Shown here piece by piece: positions 7,111 through 13,081 of a stretch of 41,441 bases of DNA (positions are counted from its first letter, which is position 1; each line of letters starts with the position of its first letter). A program made the position numbers and the translations under genes. The DNA is from WRKB01 sp031551145. Its GTDB lineage: Bacteria; Desulfobacterota; Desulfovibrionia; Desulfovibrionales; Desulfovibrionaceae. Location of the stretch: NCBI GenBank assembly GCA_031551145.1, contig JAVBNZ010000068.1, positions 1-41,441 on the forward strand, read 5' to 3'. The notes below the pieces were generated by a model. It was given only the letters and a program-made list of their open reading frames with translations. It was not told the DNA's origin and made no database searches.

Positions 7111-8037
7111 ATGCTGCGAACCAACACCCCCAGAGGCTTCATGCCCCTCGCCTTTCTCTTCAGCCTTCTCGGCGCGGGCTTTACAAGCTGGAGCGCCTGG
7201 GGCAACGCCATAGACCTGTGCTTCACCGCCGGCTGCACCATCTATCAGGATACCACCATAGCCGGCATCTCCGTCTGGTGGCTCGGCACCGCGGGCTTTG
7301 CTCTGCTGGCCCTTATGGCGATCATCGGCCGGCCGAGGCCCGCGCTCTTCGTCTCCGGCCTCGCGCTTTTTTGTGACTGCCTGCTCCTGCTTCTGCTCGC
7401 CTTTACCGCGCCCTGCGTGGCCTGCCTTATCGCGGGCGTTTTTTTTGCTTTAAGCTATGCCGCCTTCCGAGGCGCCGCGTTGAAGGGACAATCTTCTTCC
7501 CGCTCCAAGCTGCTGCTCCTCTGGTTTTTTTTGCTGGTCGGCAACCTGCTGAGCGTGGCAAACAGCGAAATGGGCACCTGGCCCATGAAAGCGGTGAAAG
7601 ATCCGGCGATCAATTTCTATTTCAGCCCCACCTGCCCGGCCTGCCGGGAGGGCATCACCGCCCTGTCGGGCAGGAGCGACGTGGCCTTGTATCCCGTACC
7701 GAGGAATGAATCTGATGTGCCGCTCATCCACGCCATGAGCGAGGCCTTCCGGCGCGGAGCAACACCGGCCGAGGCCCTCAAACGGGCTTTGGAAGCGCCC
7801 CCGCCGAGCGGATGGGAACTTTGGTCCTTCGGCATGCTGCGCCTGCGCTTTGCCCTGTTCCGCAACAAAGCGCACGCGCTCAACGCCGGCGGGGGCGCGC
7901 TCCCCTTTGTCGAATACCTCGGCCTGCCGCCGGGGCTCTCCGGCCAGGCCGGCCGCAAGCCCGCACCTCCCGCCGATGCGAAACTGCCGGTGCATACGGA
8001 GCCGGGCATCTGCGTCGAAGGCACGGCCTGCCCCTAG
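7111..8037 (+). CDS. VKOR-like membrane protein fused to a thioredoxin-fold domain
   Basis: A 308-aa protein with about five hydrophobic segments (residues 9-30, 50-71, 77-97, 99-118, 132-150) and then a soluble domain. The cysteines fit bacterial vitamin K epoxide reductase homologues, which reoxidise disulfide-forming partners: loop pair C37/C42, active-site C102-V-A-C105 in a membrane segment, and C175-P-A-C178 at the start of the fused thioredoxin-like domain. The likely role is disulfide-bond formation in the periplasm with quinone as electron acceptor. Sequence similarity outside the cysteines is not obvious by eye, so the family call is motif- and topology-based. It heads an operon with three unrelated housekeeping genes. 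Confidence 0.65.
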   Translation: MLRTNTPRGFMPLAFLFSLLGAGFTSWSAWGNAIDLCFTAGCTIYQDTTIAGISVWWLGTAGFALLALMAIIGRPRPALFVSGLALFCDCLLLLLLAFTAPCVACLIAGVFFALSYAAFRGAALKGQSSSRSKLLLLWFFLLVGNLLSVANSEMGTWPMKAVKDPAINFYFSPTCPACREGITALSGRSDVALYPVPRNESDVPLIHAMSEAFRRGATPAEALKRALEAPPPSGWELWSFGMLRLRFALFRNKAHALNAGGGALPFVEYLGLPPGLSGQAGRKPAPPADAKLPVHTEPGICVEGTACP

Positions 8038-8070
8038 GCCTTTCCCCGCCCAACCGACACGAGAACGCTT

Positions 8071-8271
8071 ATGGATATTCAGGAAGAATTGCTGCTGCTT
8101 CTGGCCTGCCCGCGCTGCCGGGGCGCGCTTGAGAAAAGAAACGACCCGCCGGGCCTCGCCTGCCCGTCCTGCGCGTTGATCTACCCCGTACGGGACGGCA
8201 TTCCCATCATGCTGCCCGAAGAAGCCCTGCCGGACGCCGCCTGCGCGCGCCCCCCGGCCGGGGAGAACTGA
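8071..8271 (+). CDS. Trm112-like small zinc-binding protein
   Basis: A 66-aa protein with the Trm112p/UPF0434 pattern: C13-P-R-C16 and C31-P-S-C34, followed by YPVRDGIPIMLPEEA. In eukaryotes and archaea Trm112 activates methyltransferases; bacterial members such as YcaR lack an assigned role. It lies 33 bp after the VKOR gene and 4 bp before the phosphodiesterase gene, so it sits within the operon. Confidence 0.88.
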   Translation: MDIQEELLLLLACPRCRGALEKRNDPPGLACPSCALIYPVRDGIPIMLPEEALPDAACARPPAGEN

Positions 8272-8275
8272 CGAC

Positions 8276-8833
8276 ATGCGCACGCTTGTGGCTTCCGACC
8301 TCCACGGTTCCAAGGCCGCCGTCCGTATGCTGCTGGAAAAAATCCATCTGCATGCGCCCGACCGCTGCCTGCTGCTGGGCGATTTTCTCTACCACGGCCC
8401 GCGCAATCCGCTGCCGGAAGAATATCTCCCGTCCGAAGCCGCCATCATGCTGGCCGACATTCCCTGCCCCACCCTGTGCATACGCGGCAATTGCGACGCG
8501 GAAGTGGACACGCAGCTTCTGCCCTTTCATCTATATGAAAGTCTCTGCCTGACCGACGGCGCGTTTTCGGCCTTTGCCTGCCACGGGCATCATCCGCCCA
8601 CCGGCGACCGCTTCGGCAAAATACAGGCGGGCTCCGTGCTGCTTGTCGGCCACACGCACGTTCCCTGCGTGGAAACGCGCGACGGCATGCTCTGGTGGAA
8701 TCCCGGCAGTCTGGCCCTGCCCAAGTTCGGTTTTCCGCCCACCTACGGGCTGCTGGAACAGGGCGTTTTCCGCGTTCTGGGGCTCAACGACGCGGAAATT
8801 TTCCACAGTGCCGCCCCCGACGCCGTCATCTGA
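8276..8833 (+). CDS. YfcE-like metallophosphodiesterase
   Basis: A 185-aa calcineurin-like phosphoesterase of the MJ0936/YfcE type. Metal-binding motifs appear in order: D8-x-H10, GDFLYHGPRN (35-44, D36), GNCD (71-74), H103 and GHTH (125-128), then NPGS. The family hydrolyses phosphodiester substrates with Mn2+, but the physiological substrate is unknown. GGAG precedes the ATG, and the TGA stop overlaps the ATG of maf (TGATG at 8831-8835), indicating translational coupling. Confidence 0.9.
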   Translation: MRTLVASDLHGSKAAVRMLLEKIHLHAPDRCLLLGDFLYHGPRNPLPEEYLPSEAAIMLADIPCPTLCIRGNCDAEVDTQLLPFHLYESLCLTDGAFSAFACHGHHPPTGDRFGKIQAGSVLLVGHTHVPCVETRDGMLWWNPGSLALPKFGFPPTYGLLEQGVFRVLGLNDAEIFHSAAPDAVI

Positions 8834-9441
8834 TGCTTCCCCTTCCCGGCCCCTTTTGCTCCCGGCTGCCCCTGGTGCTGGCTTCGGCCTCTCCCAGGCG
8901 GCAGGAATTTCTGCGCCTGCTGGGGCTGGATTTTGCCGTTTTCCGGCCGGCGGGAATAGAACCCCGGCCCCTGGCGAAAGAAGACCCGGCGCACTACGCC
9001 CTGCGCGCGGCCGAGGCCAAGGCCCGCGCGGCGAAAGACGCGCATCCGCGGGCGCTGATACTCGGCGCGGATACCGTGGTGGCGCTGGAAGGGAAAATTC
9101 TGGGCAAGCCCCGGAACCGGGAGGACGCGGAACGCATGTTGATTGCGCTTGCCGGAAAAAGCCACGACGTGATCAGCGCCTGCTGCTGCCTGCCGCCCGA
9201 CGGCCCTCCACGCCGCGTTGAAGGCCGCGCGCAGGTGCGCTTTGCCGCCTGGCCCCCTGCCGTGCTCGCGAACTACGCGGCCACGGACGAGGTCATGGAC
9301 AAGGCCGGCGCCTATGCCGTTCAGGGCGGAGGGGCGTTTTTGGCCGACAGGATCGAAGGCTCGCACAGCGCCGTCATCGGCCTGCCGCTCGCCGAACTGG
9401 CCGCGCTGCTGCTGGAACTGGGCGCCATAGCTCCCCGCTGA
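8833..9441 (+). CDS. maf: Maf-type nucleoside triphosphate pyrophosphatase
   Basis: A 202-aa protein that hydrolyses non-canonical or excess NTPs to NMPs. Family motifs: LASASPRRQEFL at 16-27, GADTVV with D80 at 78-83, GKP at 91-93, and DKAGAYAVQGGG. The last motif is typical of the YhdE group acting on dTTP/UTP. ATG 8833 overlaps the stop of the preceding gene by one base; upstream in-frame codons lie inside that gene. It is the last gene of the operon and converges on the minus-strand gene ending at 9465. Confidence 0.93.
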   Translation: MLPLPGPFCSRLPLVLASASPRRQEFLRLLGLDFAVFRPAGIEPRPLAKEDPAHYALRAAEAKARAAKDAHPRALILGADTVVALEGKILGKPRNREDAERMLIALAGKSHDVISACCCLPPDGPPRRVEGRAQVRFAAWPPAVLANYAATDEVMDKAGAYAVQGGGAFLADRIEGSHSAVIGLPLAELAALLLELGAIAPR

Positions 9442-9464
9442 CCGCGTTTGACGTCGGACAAAGC

Positions 9465-9740
9465 TTAATCCAGCAATCCCAGGAGCTTCGCCACGCGCTG
9501 CGGATCAAGCCCGCCGTGCGCGCCGGCCATATCCGCGCCGCCGAGCGTCTGCTCCTGCACCTGCGCCAGCGCCGCGGCCGCGCCGCTTTCGCTGAGAGGC
9601 TTCGGGCCGGGACGCACATGCGCCGTCACCGCCGGTTCAATGCCCGCCGGACGCGGAGTCTGCTCCTGCGCGCGGGAACGAAAAGCCTCAAGTCCGAGCG
9701 CCCCCTCAAGAGGCCGCAAAGAAGAAAGTGCTTGTGACAT
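9465..9740 (-). CDS. Small protein of unknown function with a candidate sigma-54 promoter
   Basis: A 91-aa, Ala/Gly/Gln-rich, soluble protein that I do not recognise. It starts MSQALSSLRPLEGALGLEAF and ends GGLDPQRVAKLLGLLD. The start at 9740 is chosen because GGAG lies 8 bases upstream and because the sigma-54-type promoter at 9794-9809 places the transcription start only about 44 nt before it. In-frame codons further upstream (to 9986) would precede that promoter. The same promoter type drives the flagellar operon of this window, so a motility-related role is possible. The low-complexity composition leaves some doubt that it is a folded protein. Confidence 0.65.
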   Translation of the reverse strand: MSQALSSLRPLEGALGLEAFRSRAQEQTPRPAGIEPAVTAHVRPGPKPLSESGAAAALAQVQEQTLGGADMAGAHGGLDPQRVAKLLGLLD

Positions 9741-9793
9741 TCTGTGCTCCACAAAAATTTTGTCCGGCAAAAAGCGCCGGCGGTACGGGAACA

Positions 9794-9809
9794 AGCAAAA
9801 AATATTCCA
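9794..9809 (-). promoter_or_regulatory. Candidate sigma-54 (-24/-12) promoter
   Basis: The minus strand reads TGGAATATTTTTTGCT, with GG and GC separated by exactly 10 bases, against the consensus TGGCACG-N4-TTGCW. It lies 54 bp upstream of the start codon at 9740, with a short hairpin (CCGGC/GCCGG) in between. Confidence 0.6.
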
Positions 9810-9891
9810 GATGTGCCATAAGTTCGACGGCAAAGGCATGCGGCAGGTTTGGGAAGGCTCTGCCCATATGGAGCGGAAAAGGCGGCCGAAC

Positions 9892-10329
9892 TCAGGAATA
9901 CGCGGCGGAACCGCCTTCCCGGACTCTTTTGGGAAGAGCCTTCCACACCAGATCGTATGAGATATCCACAAGCTCTCTGCACACATCCTCGGGCGTATCG
10001 CTCTCCAGGGACAAGGATATCCAGTGCAGTTTGTTCATGTGCCAACCGGGCAGCACGGCGGGATAACGTTCACGGTACTCGAGCGAGAAATACGGGTCGC
10101 ACTTCAGATTCAACAGCGTGCCCGTCCTGTTGCGCACCAGCAGAGCGAATATTTTGCCGTGCACGAAATACCGCCACGCATCCCAGCTTTCTTTGTAGTC
10201 CTCAACCGCGTCCGGTTTCGTCAGGGCGTACTCCTGAAGCCAAAGATACCTGGGCGGCCACGTCGTGCGGCTCATGCGCACCTCGCTGCGTTCTTCATTC
10301 TTGCCCGGCCGCACGGCCTTTGAAGGCAT
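9892..10329 (-). CDS. MmcQ/YjbR family protein
   Basis: A 145-aa protein with the YjbR/MmcQ signature KCDPYFSLEYRERYPAVLPGWHMNKLHWISL and the C-terminal ELVDISYDLVWKALPKR. Members have a CyaY-like, double-wing DNA-binding fold and no established function. The N-terminal 18 residues do not fit the family. A start at 10275 (MSRTTWPPRY, preceded by GAGGTG) would give 127 aa and may be the true one. It lies downstream of the terminator of the next gene, so expression is either by read-through or from an unrecognised promoter. Confidence 0.85.
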   Translation of the reverse strand: MPSKAVRPGKNEERSEVRMSRTTWPPRYLWLQEYALTKPDAVEDYKESWDAWRYFVHGKIFALLVRNRTGTLLNLKCDPYFSLEYRERYPAVLPGWHMNKLHWISLSLESDTPEDVCRELVDISYDLVWKALPKRVREGGSAAYS

Positions 10330-10364
10330 GTGTGACCCACCAAGACCCGTTTACTGAGAAAATC

Positions 10365-10397
10365 AAAAGAAAAAGGGGCTGTCGTTTCCGACAGGCC
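10365..10397 (-). terminator. Rho-independent terminator after the cysteine-cluster gene
   Basis: On the minus strand, CTGTCG, loop GAAA, CGACAG, extended by two G-C pairs across a mismatch, then CCTTTTTCTTTT. It begins 5 bases after the stop at 10403. Confidence 0.75.
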
Positions 10398-10402
10398 TTC
10401 TC

Positions 10403-10672
10403 TCATAATCTACAGCGGACACTCTCCCGCCGCCACAAATTCGGAGCGCGGCAGCCCTTGCCGATGTTGAGAACCTCTCTGTACCGTTCCGCGTTCGCGC
10501 ATATATGCCGTTTGCCGTTCCATGAAAGGGCAGGGCAGGGCAAGGTCGCGCCGCCGTAAAAGCTGGACAGATCGTACAATTTAACGGCAAGAGGACAGGG
10601 CGACTTGATGCAGCAGAAGCCGCACCCGACACAGGCTTCCGCGCCAACACCTTCAGAGACGTCATTGTTCAT
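10403..10672 (-). CDS. Small cysteine-cluster (YkgJ-like) protein
   Basis: An 89-aa protein rich in cysteine: C14, C17, C20, C21 and C26 in ACVGCGFCCIKSPC, then C46, C58, C74 and C87. The first cluster resembles the Fe/Zn-chelating YkgJ/CxxCxxCC proteins, whose function is unknown. The start at 10672 is chosen for the AGGAG 6 bases upstream; an in-frame ATG at 10711 has no such signal. It is a monocistronic unit with promoter 10729-10758 and terminator 10365-10397. A shorter frame over the same region (10363-10665) was rejected because it lacks the cysteine pattern. Confidence 0.75.
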   Translation of the reverse strand: MNNDVSEGVGAEACVGCGFCCIKSPCPLAVKLYDLSSFYGGATLPCPALSWNGKRHICANAERYREVLNIGKGCRAPNLWRRESVRCRL

Positions 10673-10728
10673 AAGGTCTCCTGCGCGGTGCTCCACAAGA
10701 TGTTCATACACGCAAATATATTATGCGC

Positions 10729-10758
10729 ATCATACCATCTTTTATTTCTTGGCGGCAA
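10729..10758 (-). promoter_or_regulatory. Candidate sigma-70 promoter of the cysteine-cluster gene
   Basis: The minus strand reads TTGCCG, 18-bp spacer, TATGAT (5 of 6 matches at -10). It lies about 57 bp upstream of the start at 10672. Confidence 0.5.
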
Positions 10759-10830
10759 GTGTCGGATCCCGGCCTCGCGGCTCTTTTTGAAAACAAGGGA
10801 ACGGCGGTTTTTTGGCGTTGATGGCCAGTC

Positions 10831-10971
10831 TTGACACAATCCAATCAGGGCGTCACGCAGGAGCGCCTTGCCTCCCTGCTTGGCTGCGATATCCGACAGA
10901 TGCGCCGCCTGCTGGACATTTTCCACAACTCCACCCTTCCGCAGCTTATTACGGCCCCATTTCACCACCAA
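10831..10971 (+). pseudogene. Phage-type HTH fragment (degraded) beside the tRNA 3' end
   Basis: From a TTG at 10831 the frame encodes QSNQGVTQERLASLLGCDI... then RQMRRLLDIFHNS. This resembles the helix-turn-helix of small terminase/Nu1-like or excisionase-type proteins. The frame then runs without a stop into the tRNA region with unrelated sequence, so there is no complete gene. It lies on the 3' side of the tRNA at 11017-11092, where integrative elements commonly insert, and may be a relic of one. The similarity is by eye only. Apart from this, the 10712-11016 interval holds the promoter at 10729 and the tRNA terminator; I see no other gene there. Confidence 0.3.
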
Positions 10972-11009
10972 AAAATAGCAAACGGGTCTACCGTTTCCGA
11001 TAAACCCGT
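10970..11009 (-). terminator. Rho-independent terminator of the tRNA gene
   Basis: On the minus strand, ACGGGT and ACCCGT arms enclose a 16-base loop with its own TCGG/CCGA-like pairing, followed by a T run (complement of 10970-10975). It begins 8 bases after the tRNA CCA end. Confidence 0.65.
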
Positions 11010-11016
11010 GATTTTA

Positions 11017-11092
11017 TGGTGGGCCCACAAGGATTCGAACCTTGGACAGTCCGGTTATGAGCCGGAGGCTCTGCCAACTGAGCTATAGGCCC
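11017..11092 (-). tRNA. tRNA with CAU anticodon (probably lysidine-type tRNA-Ile2, or elongator Met)
   Basis: The 76-nt minus-strand sequence folds as a canonical cloverleaf: acceptor GGGCCTA/TGGGCCC, D-stem GCTC/GAGC, anticodon stem TCCGG/CCGGA with loop CTCATAA (anticodon CAT), T-arm CAAGG-TTCGAAT-CCTTG, discriminator A and an encoded CCA. It is not the initiator: the first acceptor pair is a normal G-C and the anticodon stem lacks three consecutive G-C pairs at its base. The C4-G69 and C5-G68 pairs are known recognition elements for TilS, favouring tRNA-Ile2 over elongator Met. The tRNA call is firm; the isotype is inference. Confidence 0.95.
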
Positions 11093-11103
11093 GTGGAGCG
11101 CTT

Positions 11104-11132
11104 TATGTACCCGCCCCGCAGCCGATCGTCAA
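11104..11132 (-). promoter_or_regulatory. Candidate promoter of the tRNA gene
   Basis: The minus strand reads TTGACG, 17-bp spacer, TACATA. It ends 11 bp upstream of the tRNA 5' end and is divergent from the htpX promoter. Confidence 0.5.
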
Positions 11133-11147
11133 GAGTATCGTCCGGTC

Positions 11148-11176
11148 TTGCCAAGCGTTCCGGCAGCGCTTATGTT
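11148..11176 (+). promoter_or_regulatory. Candidate sigma-70 promoter of htpX
   Basis: TTGCCA (11148-11153), 17-bp spacer, TATGTT (11171-11176). The leader starts with a 7-bp G-C hairpin, CCCGCGC (11191-11197) with GCGCGGG (11204-11210). No sigma-32-type signal was recognised. Confidence 0.5.
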
Positions 11177-11239
11177 ATGCTGAGTTTGTTCCCGCGCCCC
11201 GGAGCGCGGGCACGGCGTTCACCCTCTGAAGGAGTTTAT

Positions 11240-12100
11240 ATGACCAGTCAGTTGCGCACCGTATTTCTTCTGGCGCTGCTCTCCGCTCTGATCATTTTCC
11301 TCGGCGGACTCATGGGAGGGCGCACCGGGATTGTCATAGCTCTGGGTTTTGCCCTGTTGATGAACGTGGGCAGCTATTGGTATTCTGACCGCATCGTGCT
11401 CGCCATGTACAGGGCGCGCACGCTGGAGCCTTTTGAAGCCCCGGCCCTGCACCGCATGGTGGAGGAACTGGCTCAGCGCGCCGGCATCCCCAAGCCCCGC
11501 ATTTGCGTTATCCCTGAAGAGGCCCCCAACGCCTTTGCCACGGGGCGCAACCCCGAGCACGGCGTGGTGGCGGTGACTGAGGGCATCATGCGCCTGCTGT
11601 CGCCGGAAGAGCTTTCCGGCGTGCTGGCGCACGAGATCGGGCACATCGCCAACCGCGACATTCTCATCCAGACCGTGGCCGGGGTACTGGCCTCGGCCAT
11701 TGTGTCCATTGCCAACATCATGCAGTTCACGGCGATTTTCGGCATGGGCCGCAACGACGAGGAAGGCGGAGGAGGCGGCAACATGCTGGTGGGCCTGCTT
11801 ATGGCCATGCTGGCCCCGCTGGCCGCCGGGCTCATTCAGATGGCCATTTCCCGCTCCCGCGAGTATCTGGCGGACGAAACCGGCGCCGCGATCTCCGGCC
11901 GGCCCCTGGCCCTGGCCGATGCCTTGGCCAAATTGCAGAGCATGAACGAGCGCATTCCCATGCGGCAGGGTTCCGGCGCGACGGAAAACCTGTTCATCGT
12001 CAGCCCCTTGAGCGGCGGCGGTATGGCAAGCCTGTTCAGCACGCATCCGCCCATAGAAGAACGCATCGCCCGGCTGCGGGCCATGGCGCGGGGCAGGTAA
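11240..12100 (+). CDS. htpX: Zinc metalloprotease HtpX
   Basis: A 286-aa inner-membrane M48 peptidase that degrades misfolded membrane proteins. Hydrophobic segments lie at about residues 8-26, 30-48, 144-164 and 183-203. The zinc site is HEIGH (131-135) with E208 in SREYLADETGA as third ligand. The C-terminal LFSTHPPIEERIARL is typical of the family. ATG 11240 is preceded by GAAGGAG; in-frame codons further upstream run through the tRNA and promoter and were excluded. It is transcribed alone from 11148. Confidence 0.96.
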   Translation: MTSQLRTVFLLALLSALIIFLGGLMGGRTGIVIALGFALLMNVGSYWYSDRIVLAMYRARTLEPFEAPALHRMVEELAQRAGIPKPRICVIPEEAPNAFATGRNPEHGVVAVTEGIMRLLSPEELSGVLAHEIGHIANRDILIQTVAGVLASAIVSIANIMQFTAIFGMGRNDEEGGGGGNMLVGLLMAMLAPLAAGLIQMAISRSREYLADETGAAISGRPLALADALAKLQSMNERIPMRQGSGATENLFIVSPLSGGGMASLFSTHPPIEERIARLRAMARGR

Positions 12101-12170
12101 CAGTCCGACGCAGGAGAAAGGCCGGAACAGCGGGCAACGGCCTGCGCGTTTTGCGCGGCGGATATAAAGG

Positions 12171-12199
12171 TAGACCCGCGACACCGGATATTGTATAAT
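12171..12199 (+). promoter_or_regulatory. Candidate sigma-70 promoter of the lipoprotein gene
   Basis: TAGACC (12171-12176), 17-bp spacer, consensus TATAAT (12194-12199), about 83 nt upstream of the start codon at 12289. Confidence 0.6.
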
Positions 12200-12288
12200 G
12201 TTCTGCCGTCGGAAAAAAGCTTTCCCCGGCGTTCCATACCATCTGTATCCGCAGCGCGGCACGCAACGCGGCGCTTCAGGAGAACCGC

Positions 12289-12693
12289 ATGTTTCTTTTC
12301 CGAAACCTTCCGCTGTATGTCCTGTTCCTCTGCGCTCTCCTTCTGGGTGCCTGCGGCGGAACGGATTCCAAAAAATCTCCCTCTCCCTCCGCTCCGGACA
12401 GGCCGACCGAGGAGTGTCCGGGCGTTTTTCTTTTCGGACCTTCCCGTTACGTGATCAGCCTTGTTGCAGGGGAAGTGATCGTGCTGGATCCGGCTCGGTA
12501 TCCCATTCCCGTCTACTGCACGGCGGATCAGGCCCGCAAGGCGGCCAAGGAAGCCCACAGCAGCGGTAAGGCTCCCGCGTCCATGGATCTGCGTGTTTAT
12601 CAGCTTGAAGGCGACTGGCACGCCACGGTGCGCAAGGACGGCGACAAATATTATTTGAACACGCCCGCAGCCATTATAGACTCTGTGGAATAG
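12289..12693 (+). CDS. Predicted lipoprotein of unknown function
   Basis: A 134-aa protein with an N-terminal signal (residues 1-21) and lipobox LLGAC, with C22 as the lipidated cysteine. A short Ser/Pro/Lys-rich linker leads to a small domain of about 90 residues (FLFGPSRYVISLVAGEVIVLD... YQLEGDWHATVRKDGDKYYLNTP). I do not recognise the domain. GGAG lies 6 bases before the ATG. It is probably co-transcribed with the coiled-coil gene that starts 35 bp downstream. Confidence 0.8.
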   Translation: MFLFRNLPLYVLFLCALLLGACGGTDSKKSPSPSAPDRPTEECPGVFLFGPSRYVISLVAGEVIVLDPARYPIPVYCTADQARKAAKEAHSSGKAPASMDLRVYQLEGDWHATVRKDGDKYYLNTPAAIIDSVE

Positions 12694-12728
12694 CCCGCGC
12701 CGTTCCCGTTCGGGCGCGAAGAGACGGC

Positions 12729-13040
12729 ATGGTCATCGTCGATCTCCAGGATCTTGAGGATCAGGCGCAGGTAAGCGGATCCGGCGTAGTGCTGGAATCG
12801 GAAGCCGTGCTGCTCATCGTCGGAGAAATCCGCCGCCTCAGGCAGGCGCTTGACGATCAACAGGCCGCACTGGACGAGGTGCGGGAAGATCTGCGCCGCA
12901 TGCGCGAAATGATCGCGCTGAAAAAATACGCCCAACAACAGCCGCCCCGCTCCCAGAGTAGGGAAAAACGCTTCAGCATGACTGTCGGCCGCACGCCGGC
13001 CGCGCCCCGGAAAAAACCCGACCCGCGCGAAATGCGGTAA
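12729..13040 (+). CDS. Small coiled-coil protein of unknown function
   Basis: A 103-aa soluble protein. Residues 28-66 (IVGEIRRLRQALDDQQAALDEVRE...) have clear heptad character, and the C-terminal 30 residues are basic and Pro-rich. Family not recognised. It follows the lipoprotein gene by 35 bp and converges on fliI (stop at 13082). Its position at the end of the flagellar cluster, and the absence of fliJ there, raises a possible motility link, but it is on the opposite strand and does not resemble FliJ by eye. Confidence 0.65.
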   Translation: MVIVDLQDLEDQAQVSGSGVVLESEAVLLIVGEIRRLRQALDDQQAALDEVREDLRRMREMIALKKYAQQQPPRSQSREKRFSMTVGRTPAAPRKKPDPREMR

Positions 13041-13081
13041 CGCGGAATTCGGCGACGGCGGGAACGAAAAGAGCGCGGCGG

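Noticed and set aside
9741..9986. Longer version of the 91-aa protein on the minus strand
   Set aside because: It would start upstream of the sigma-54-type promoter and has a Trp/Cys-rich composition unlike the downstream part.
10812..11003. 63-codon plus-strand ORF before the tRNA
   Set aside because: Pro/Arg-rich, no ribosome-binding site, and out of frame with the HTH-like fragment.
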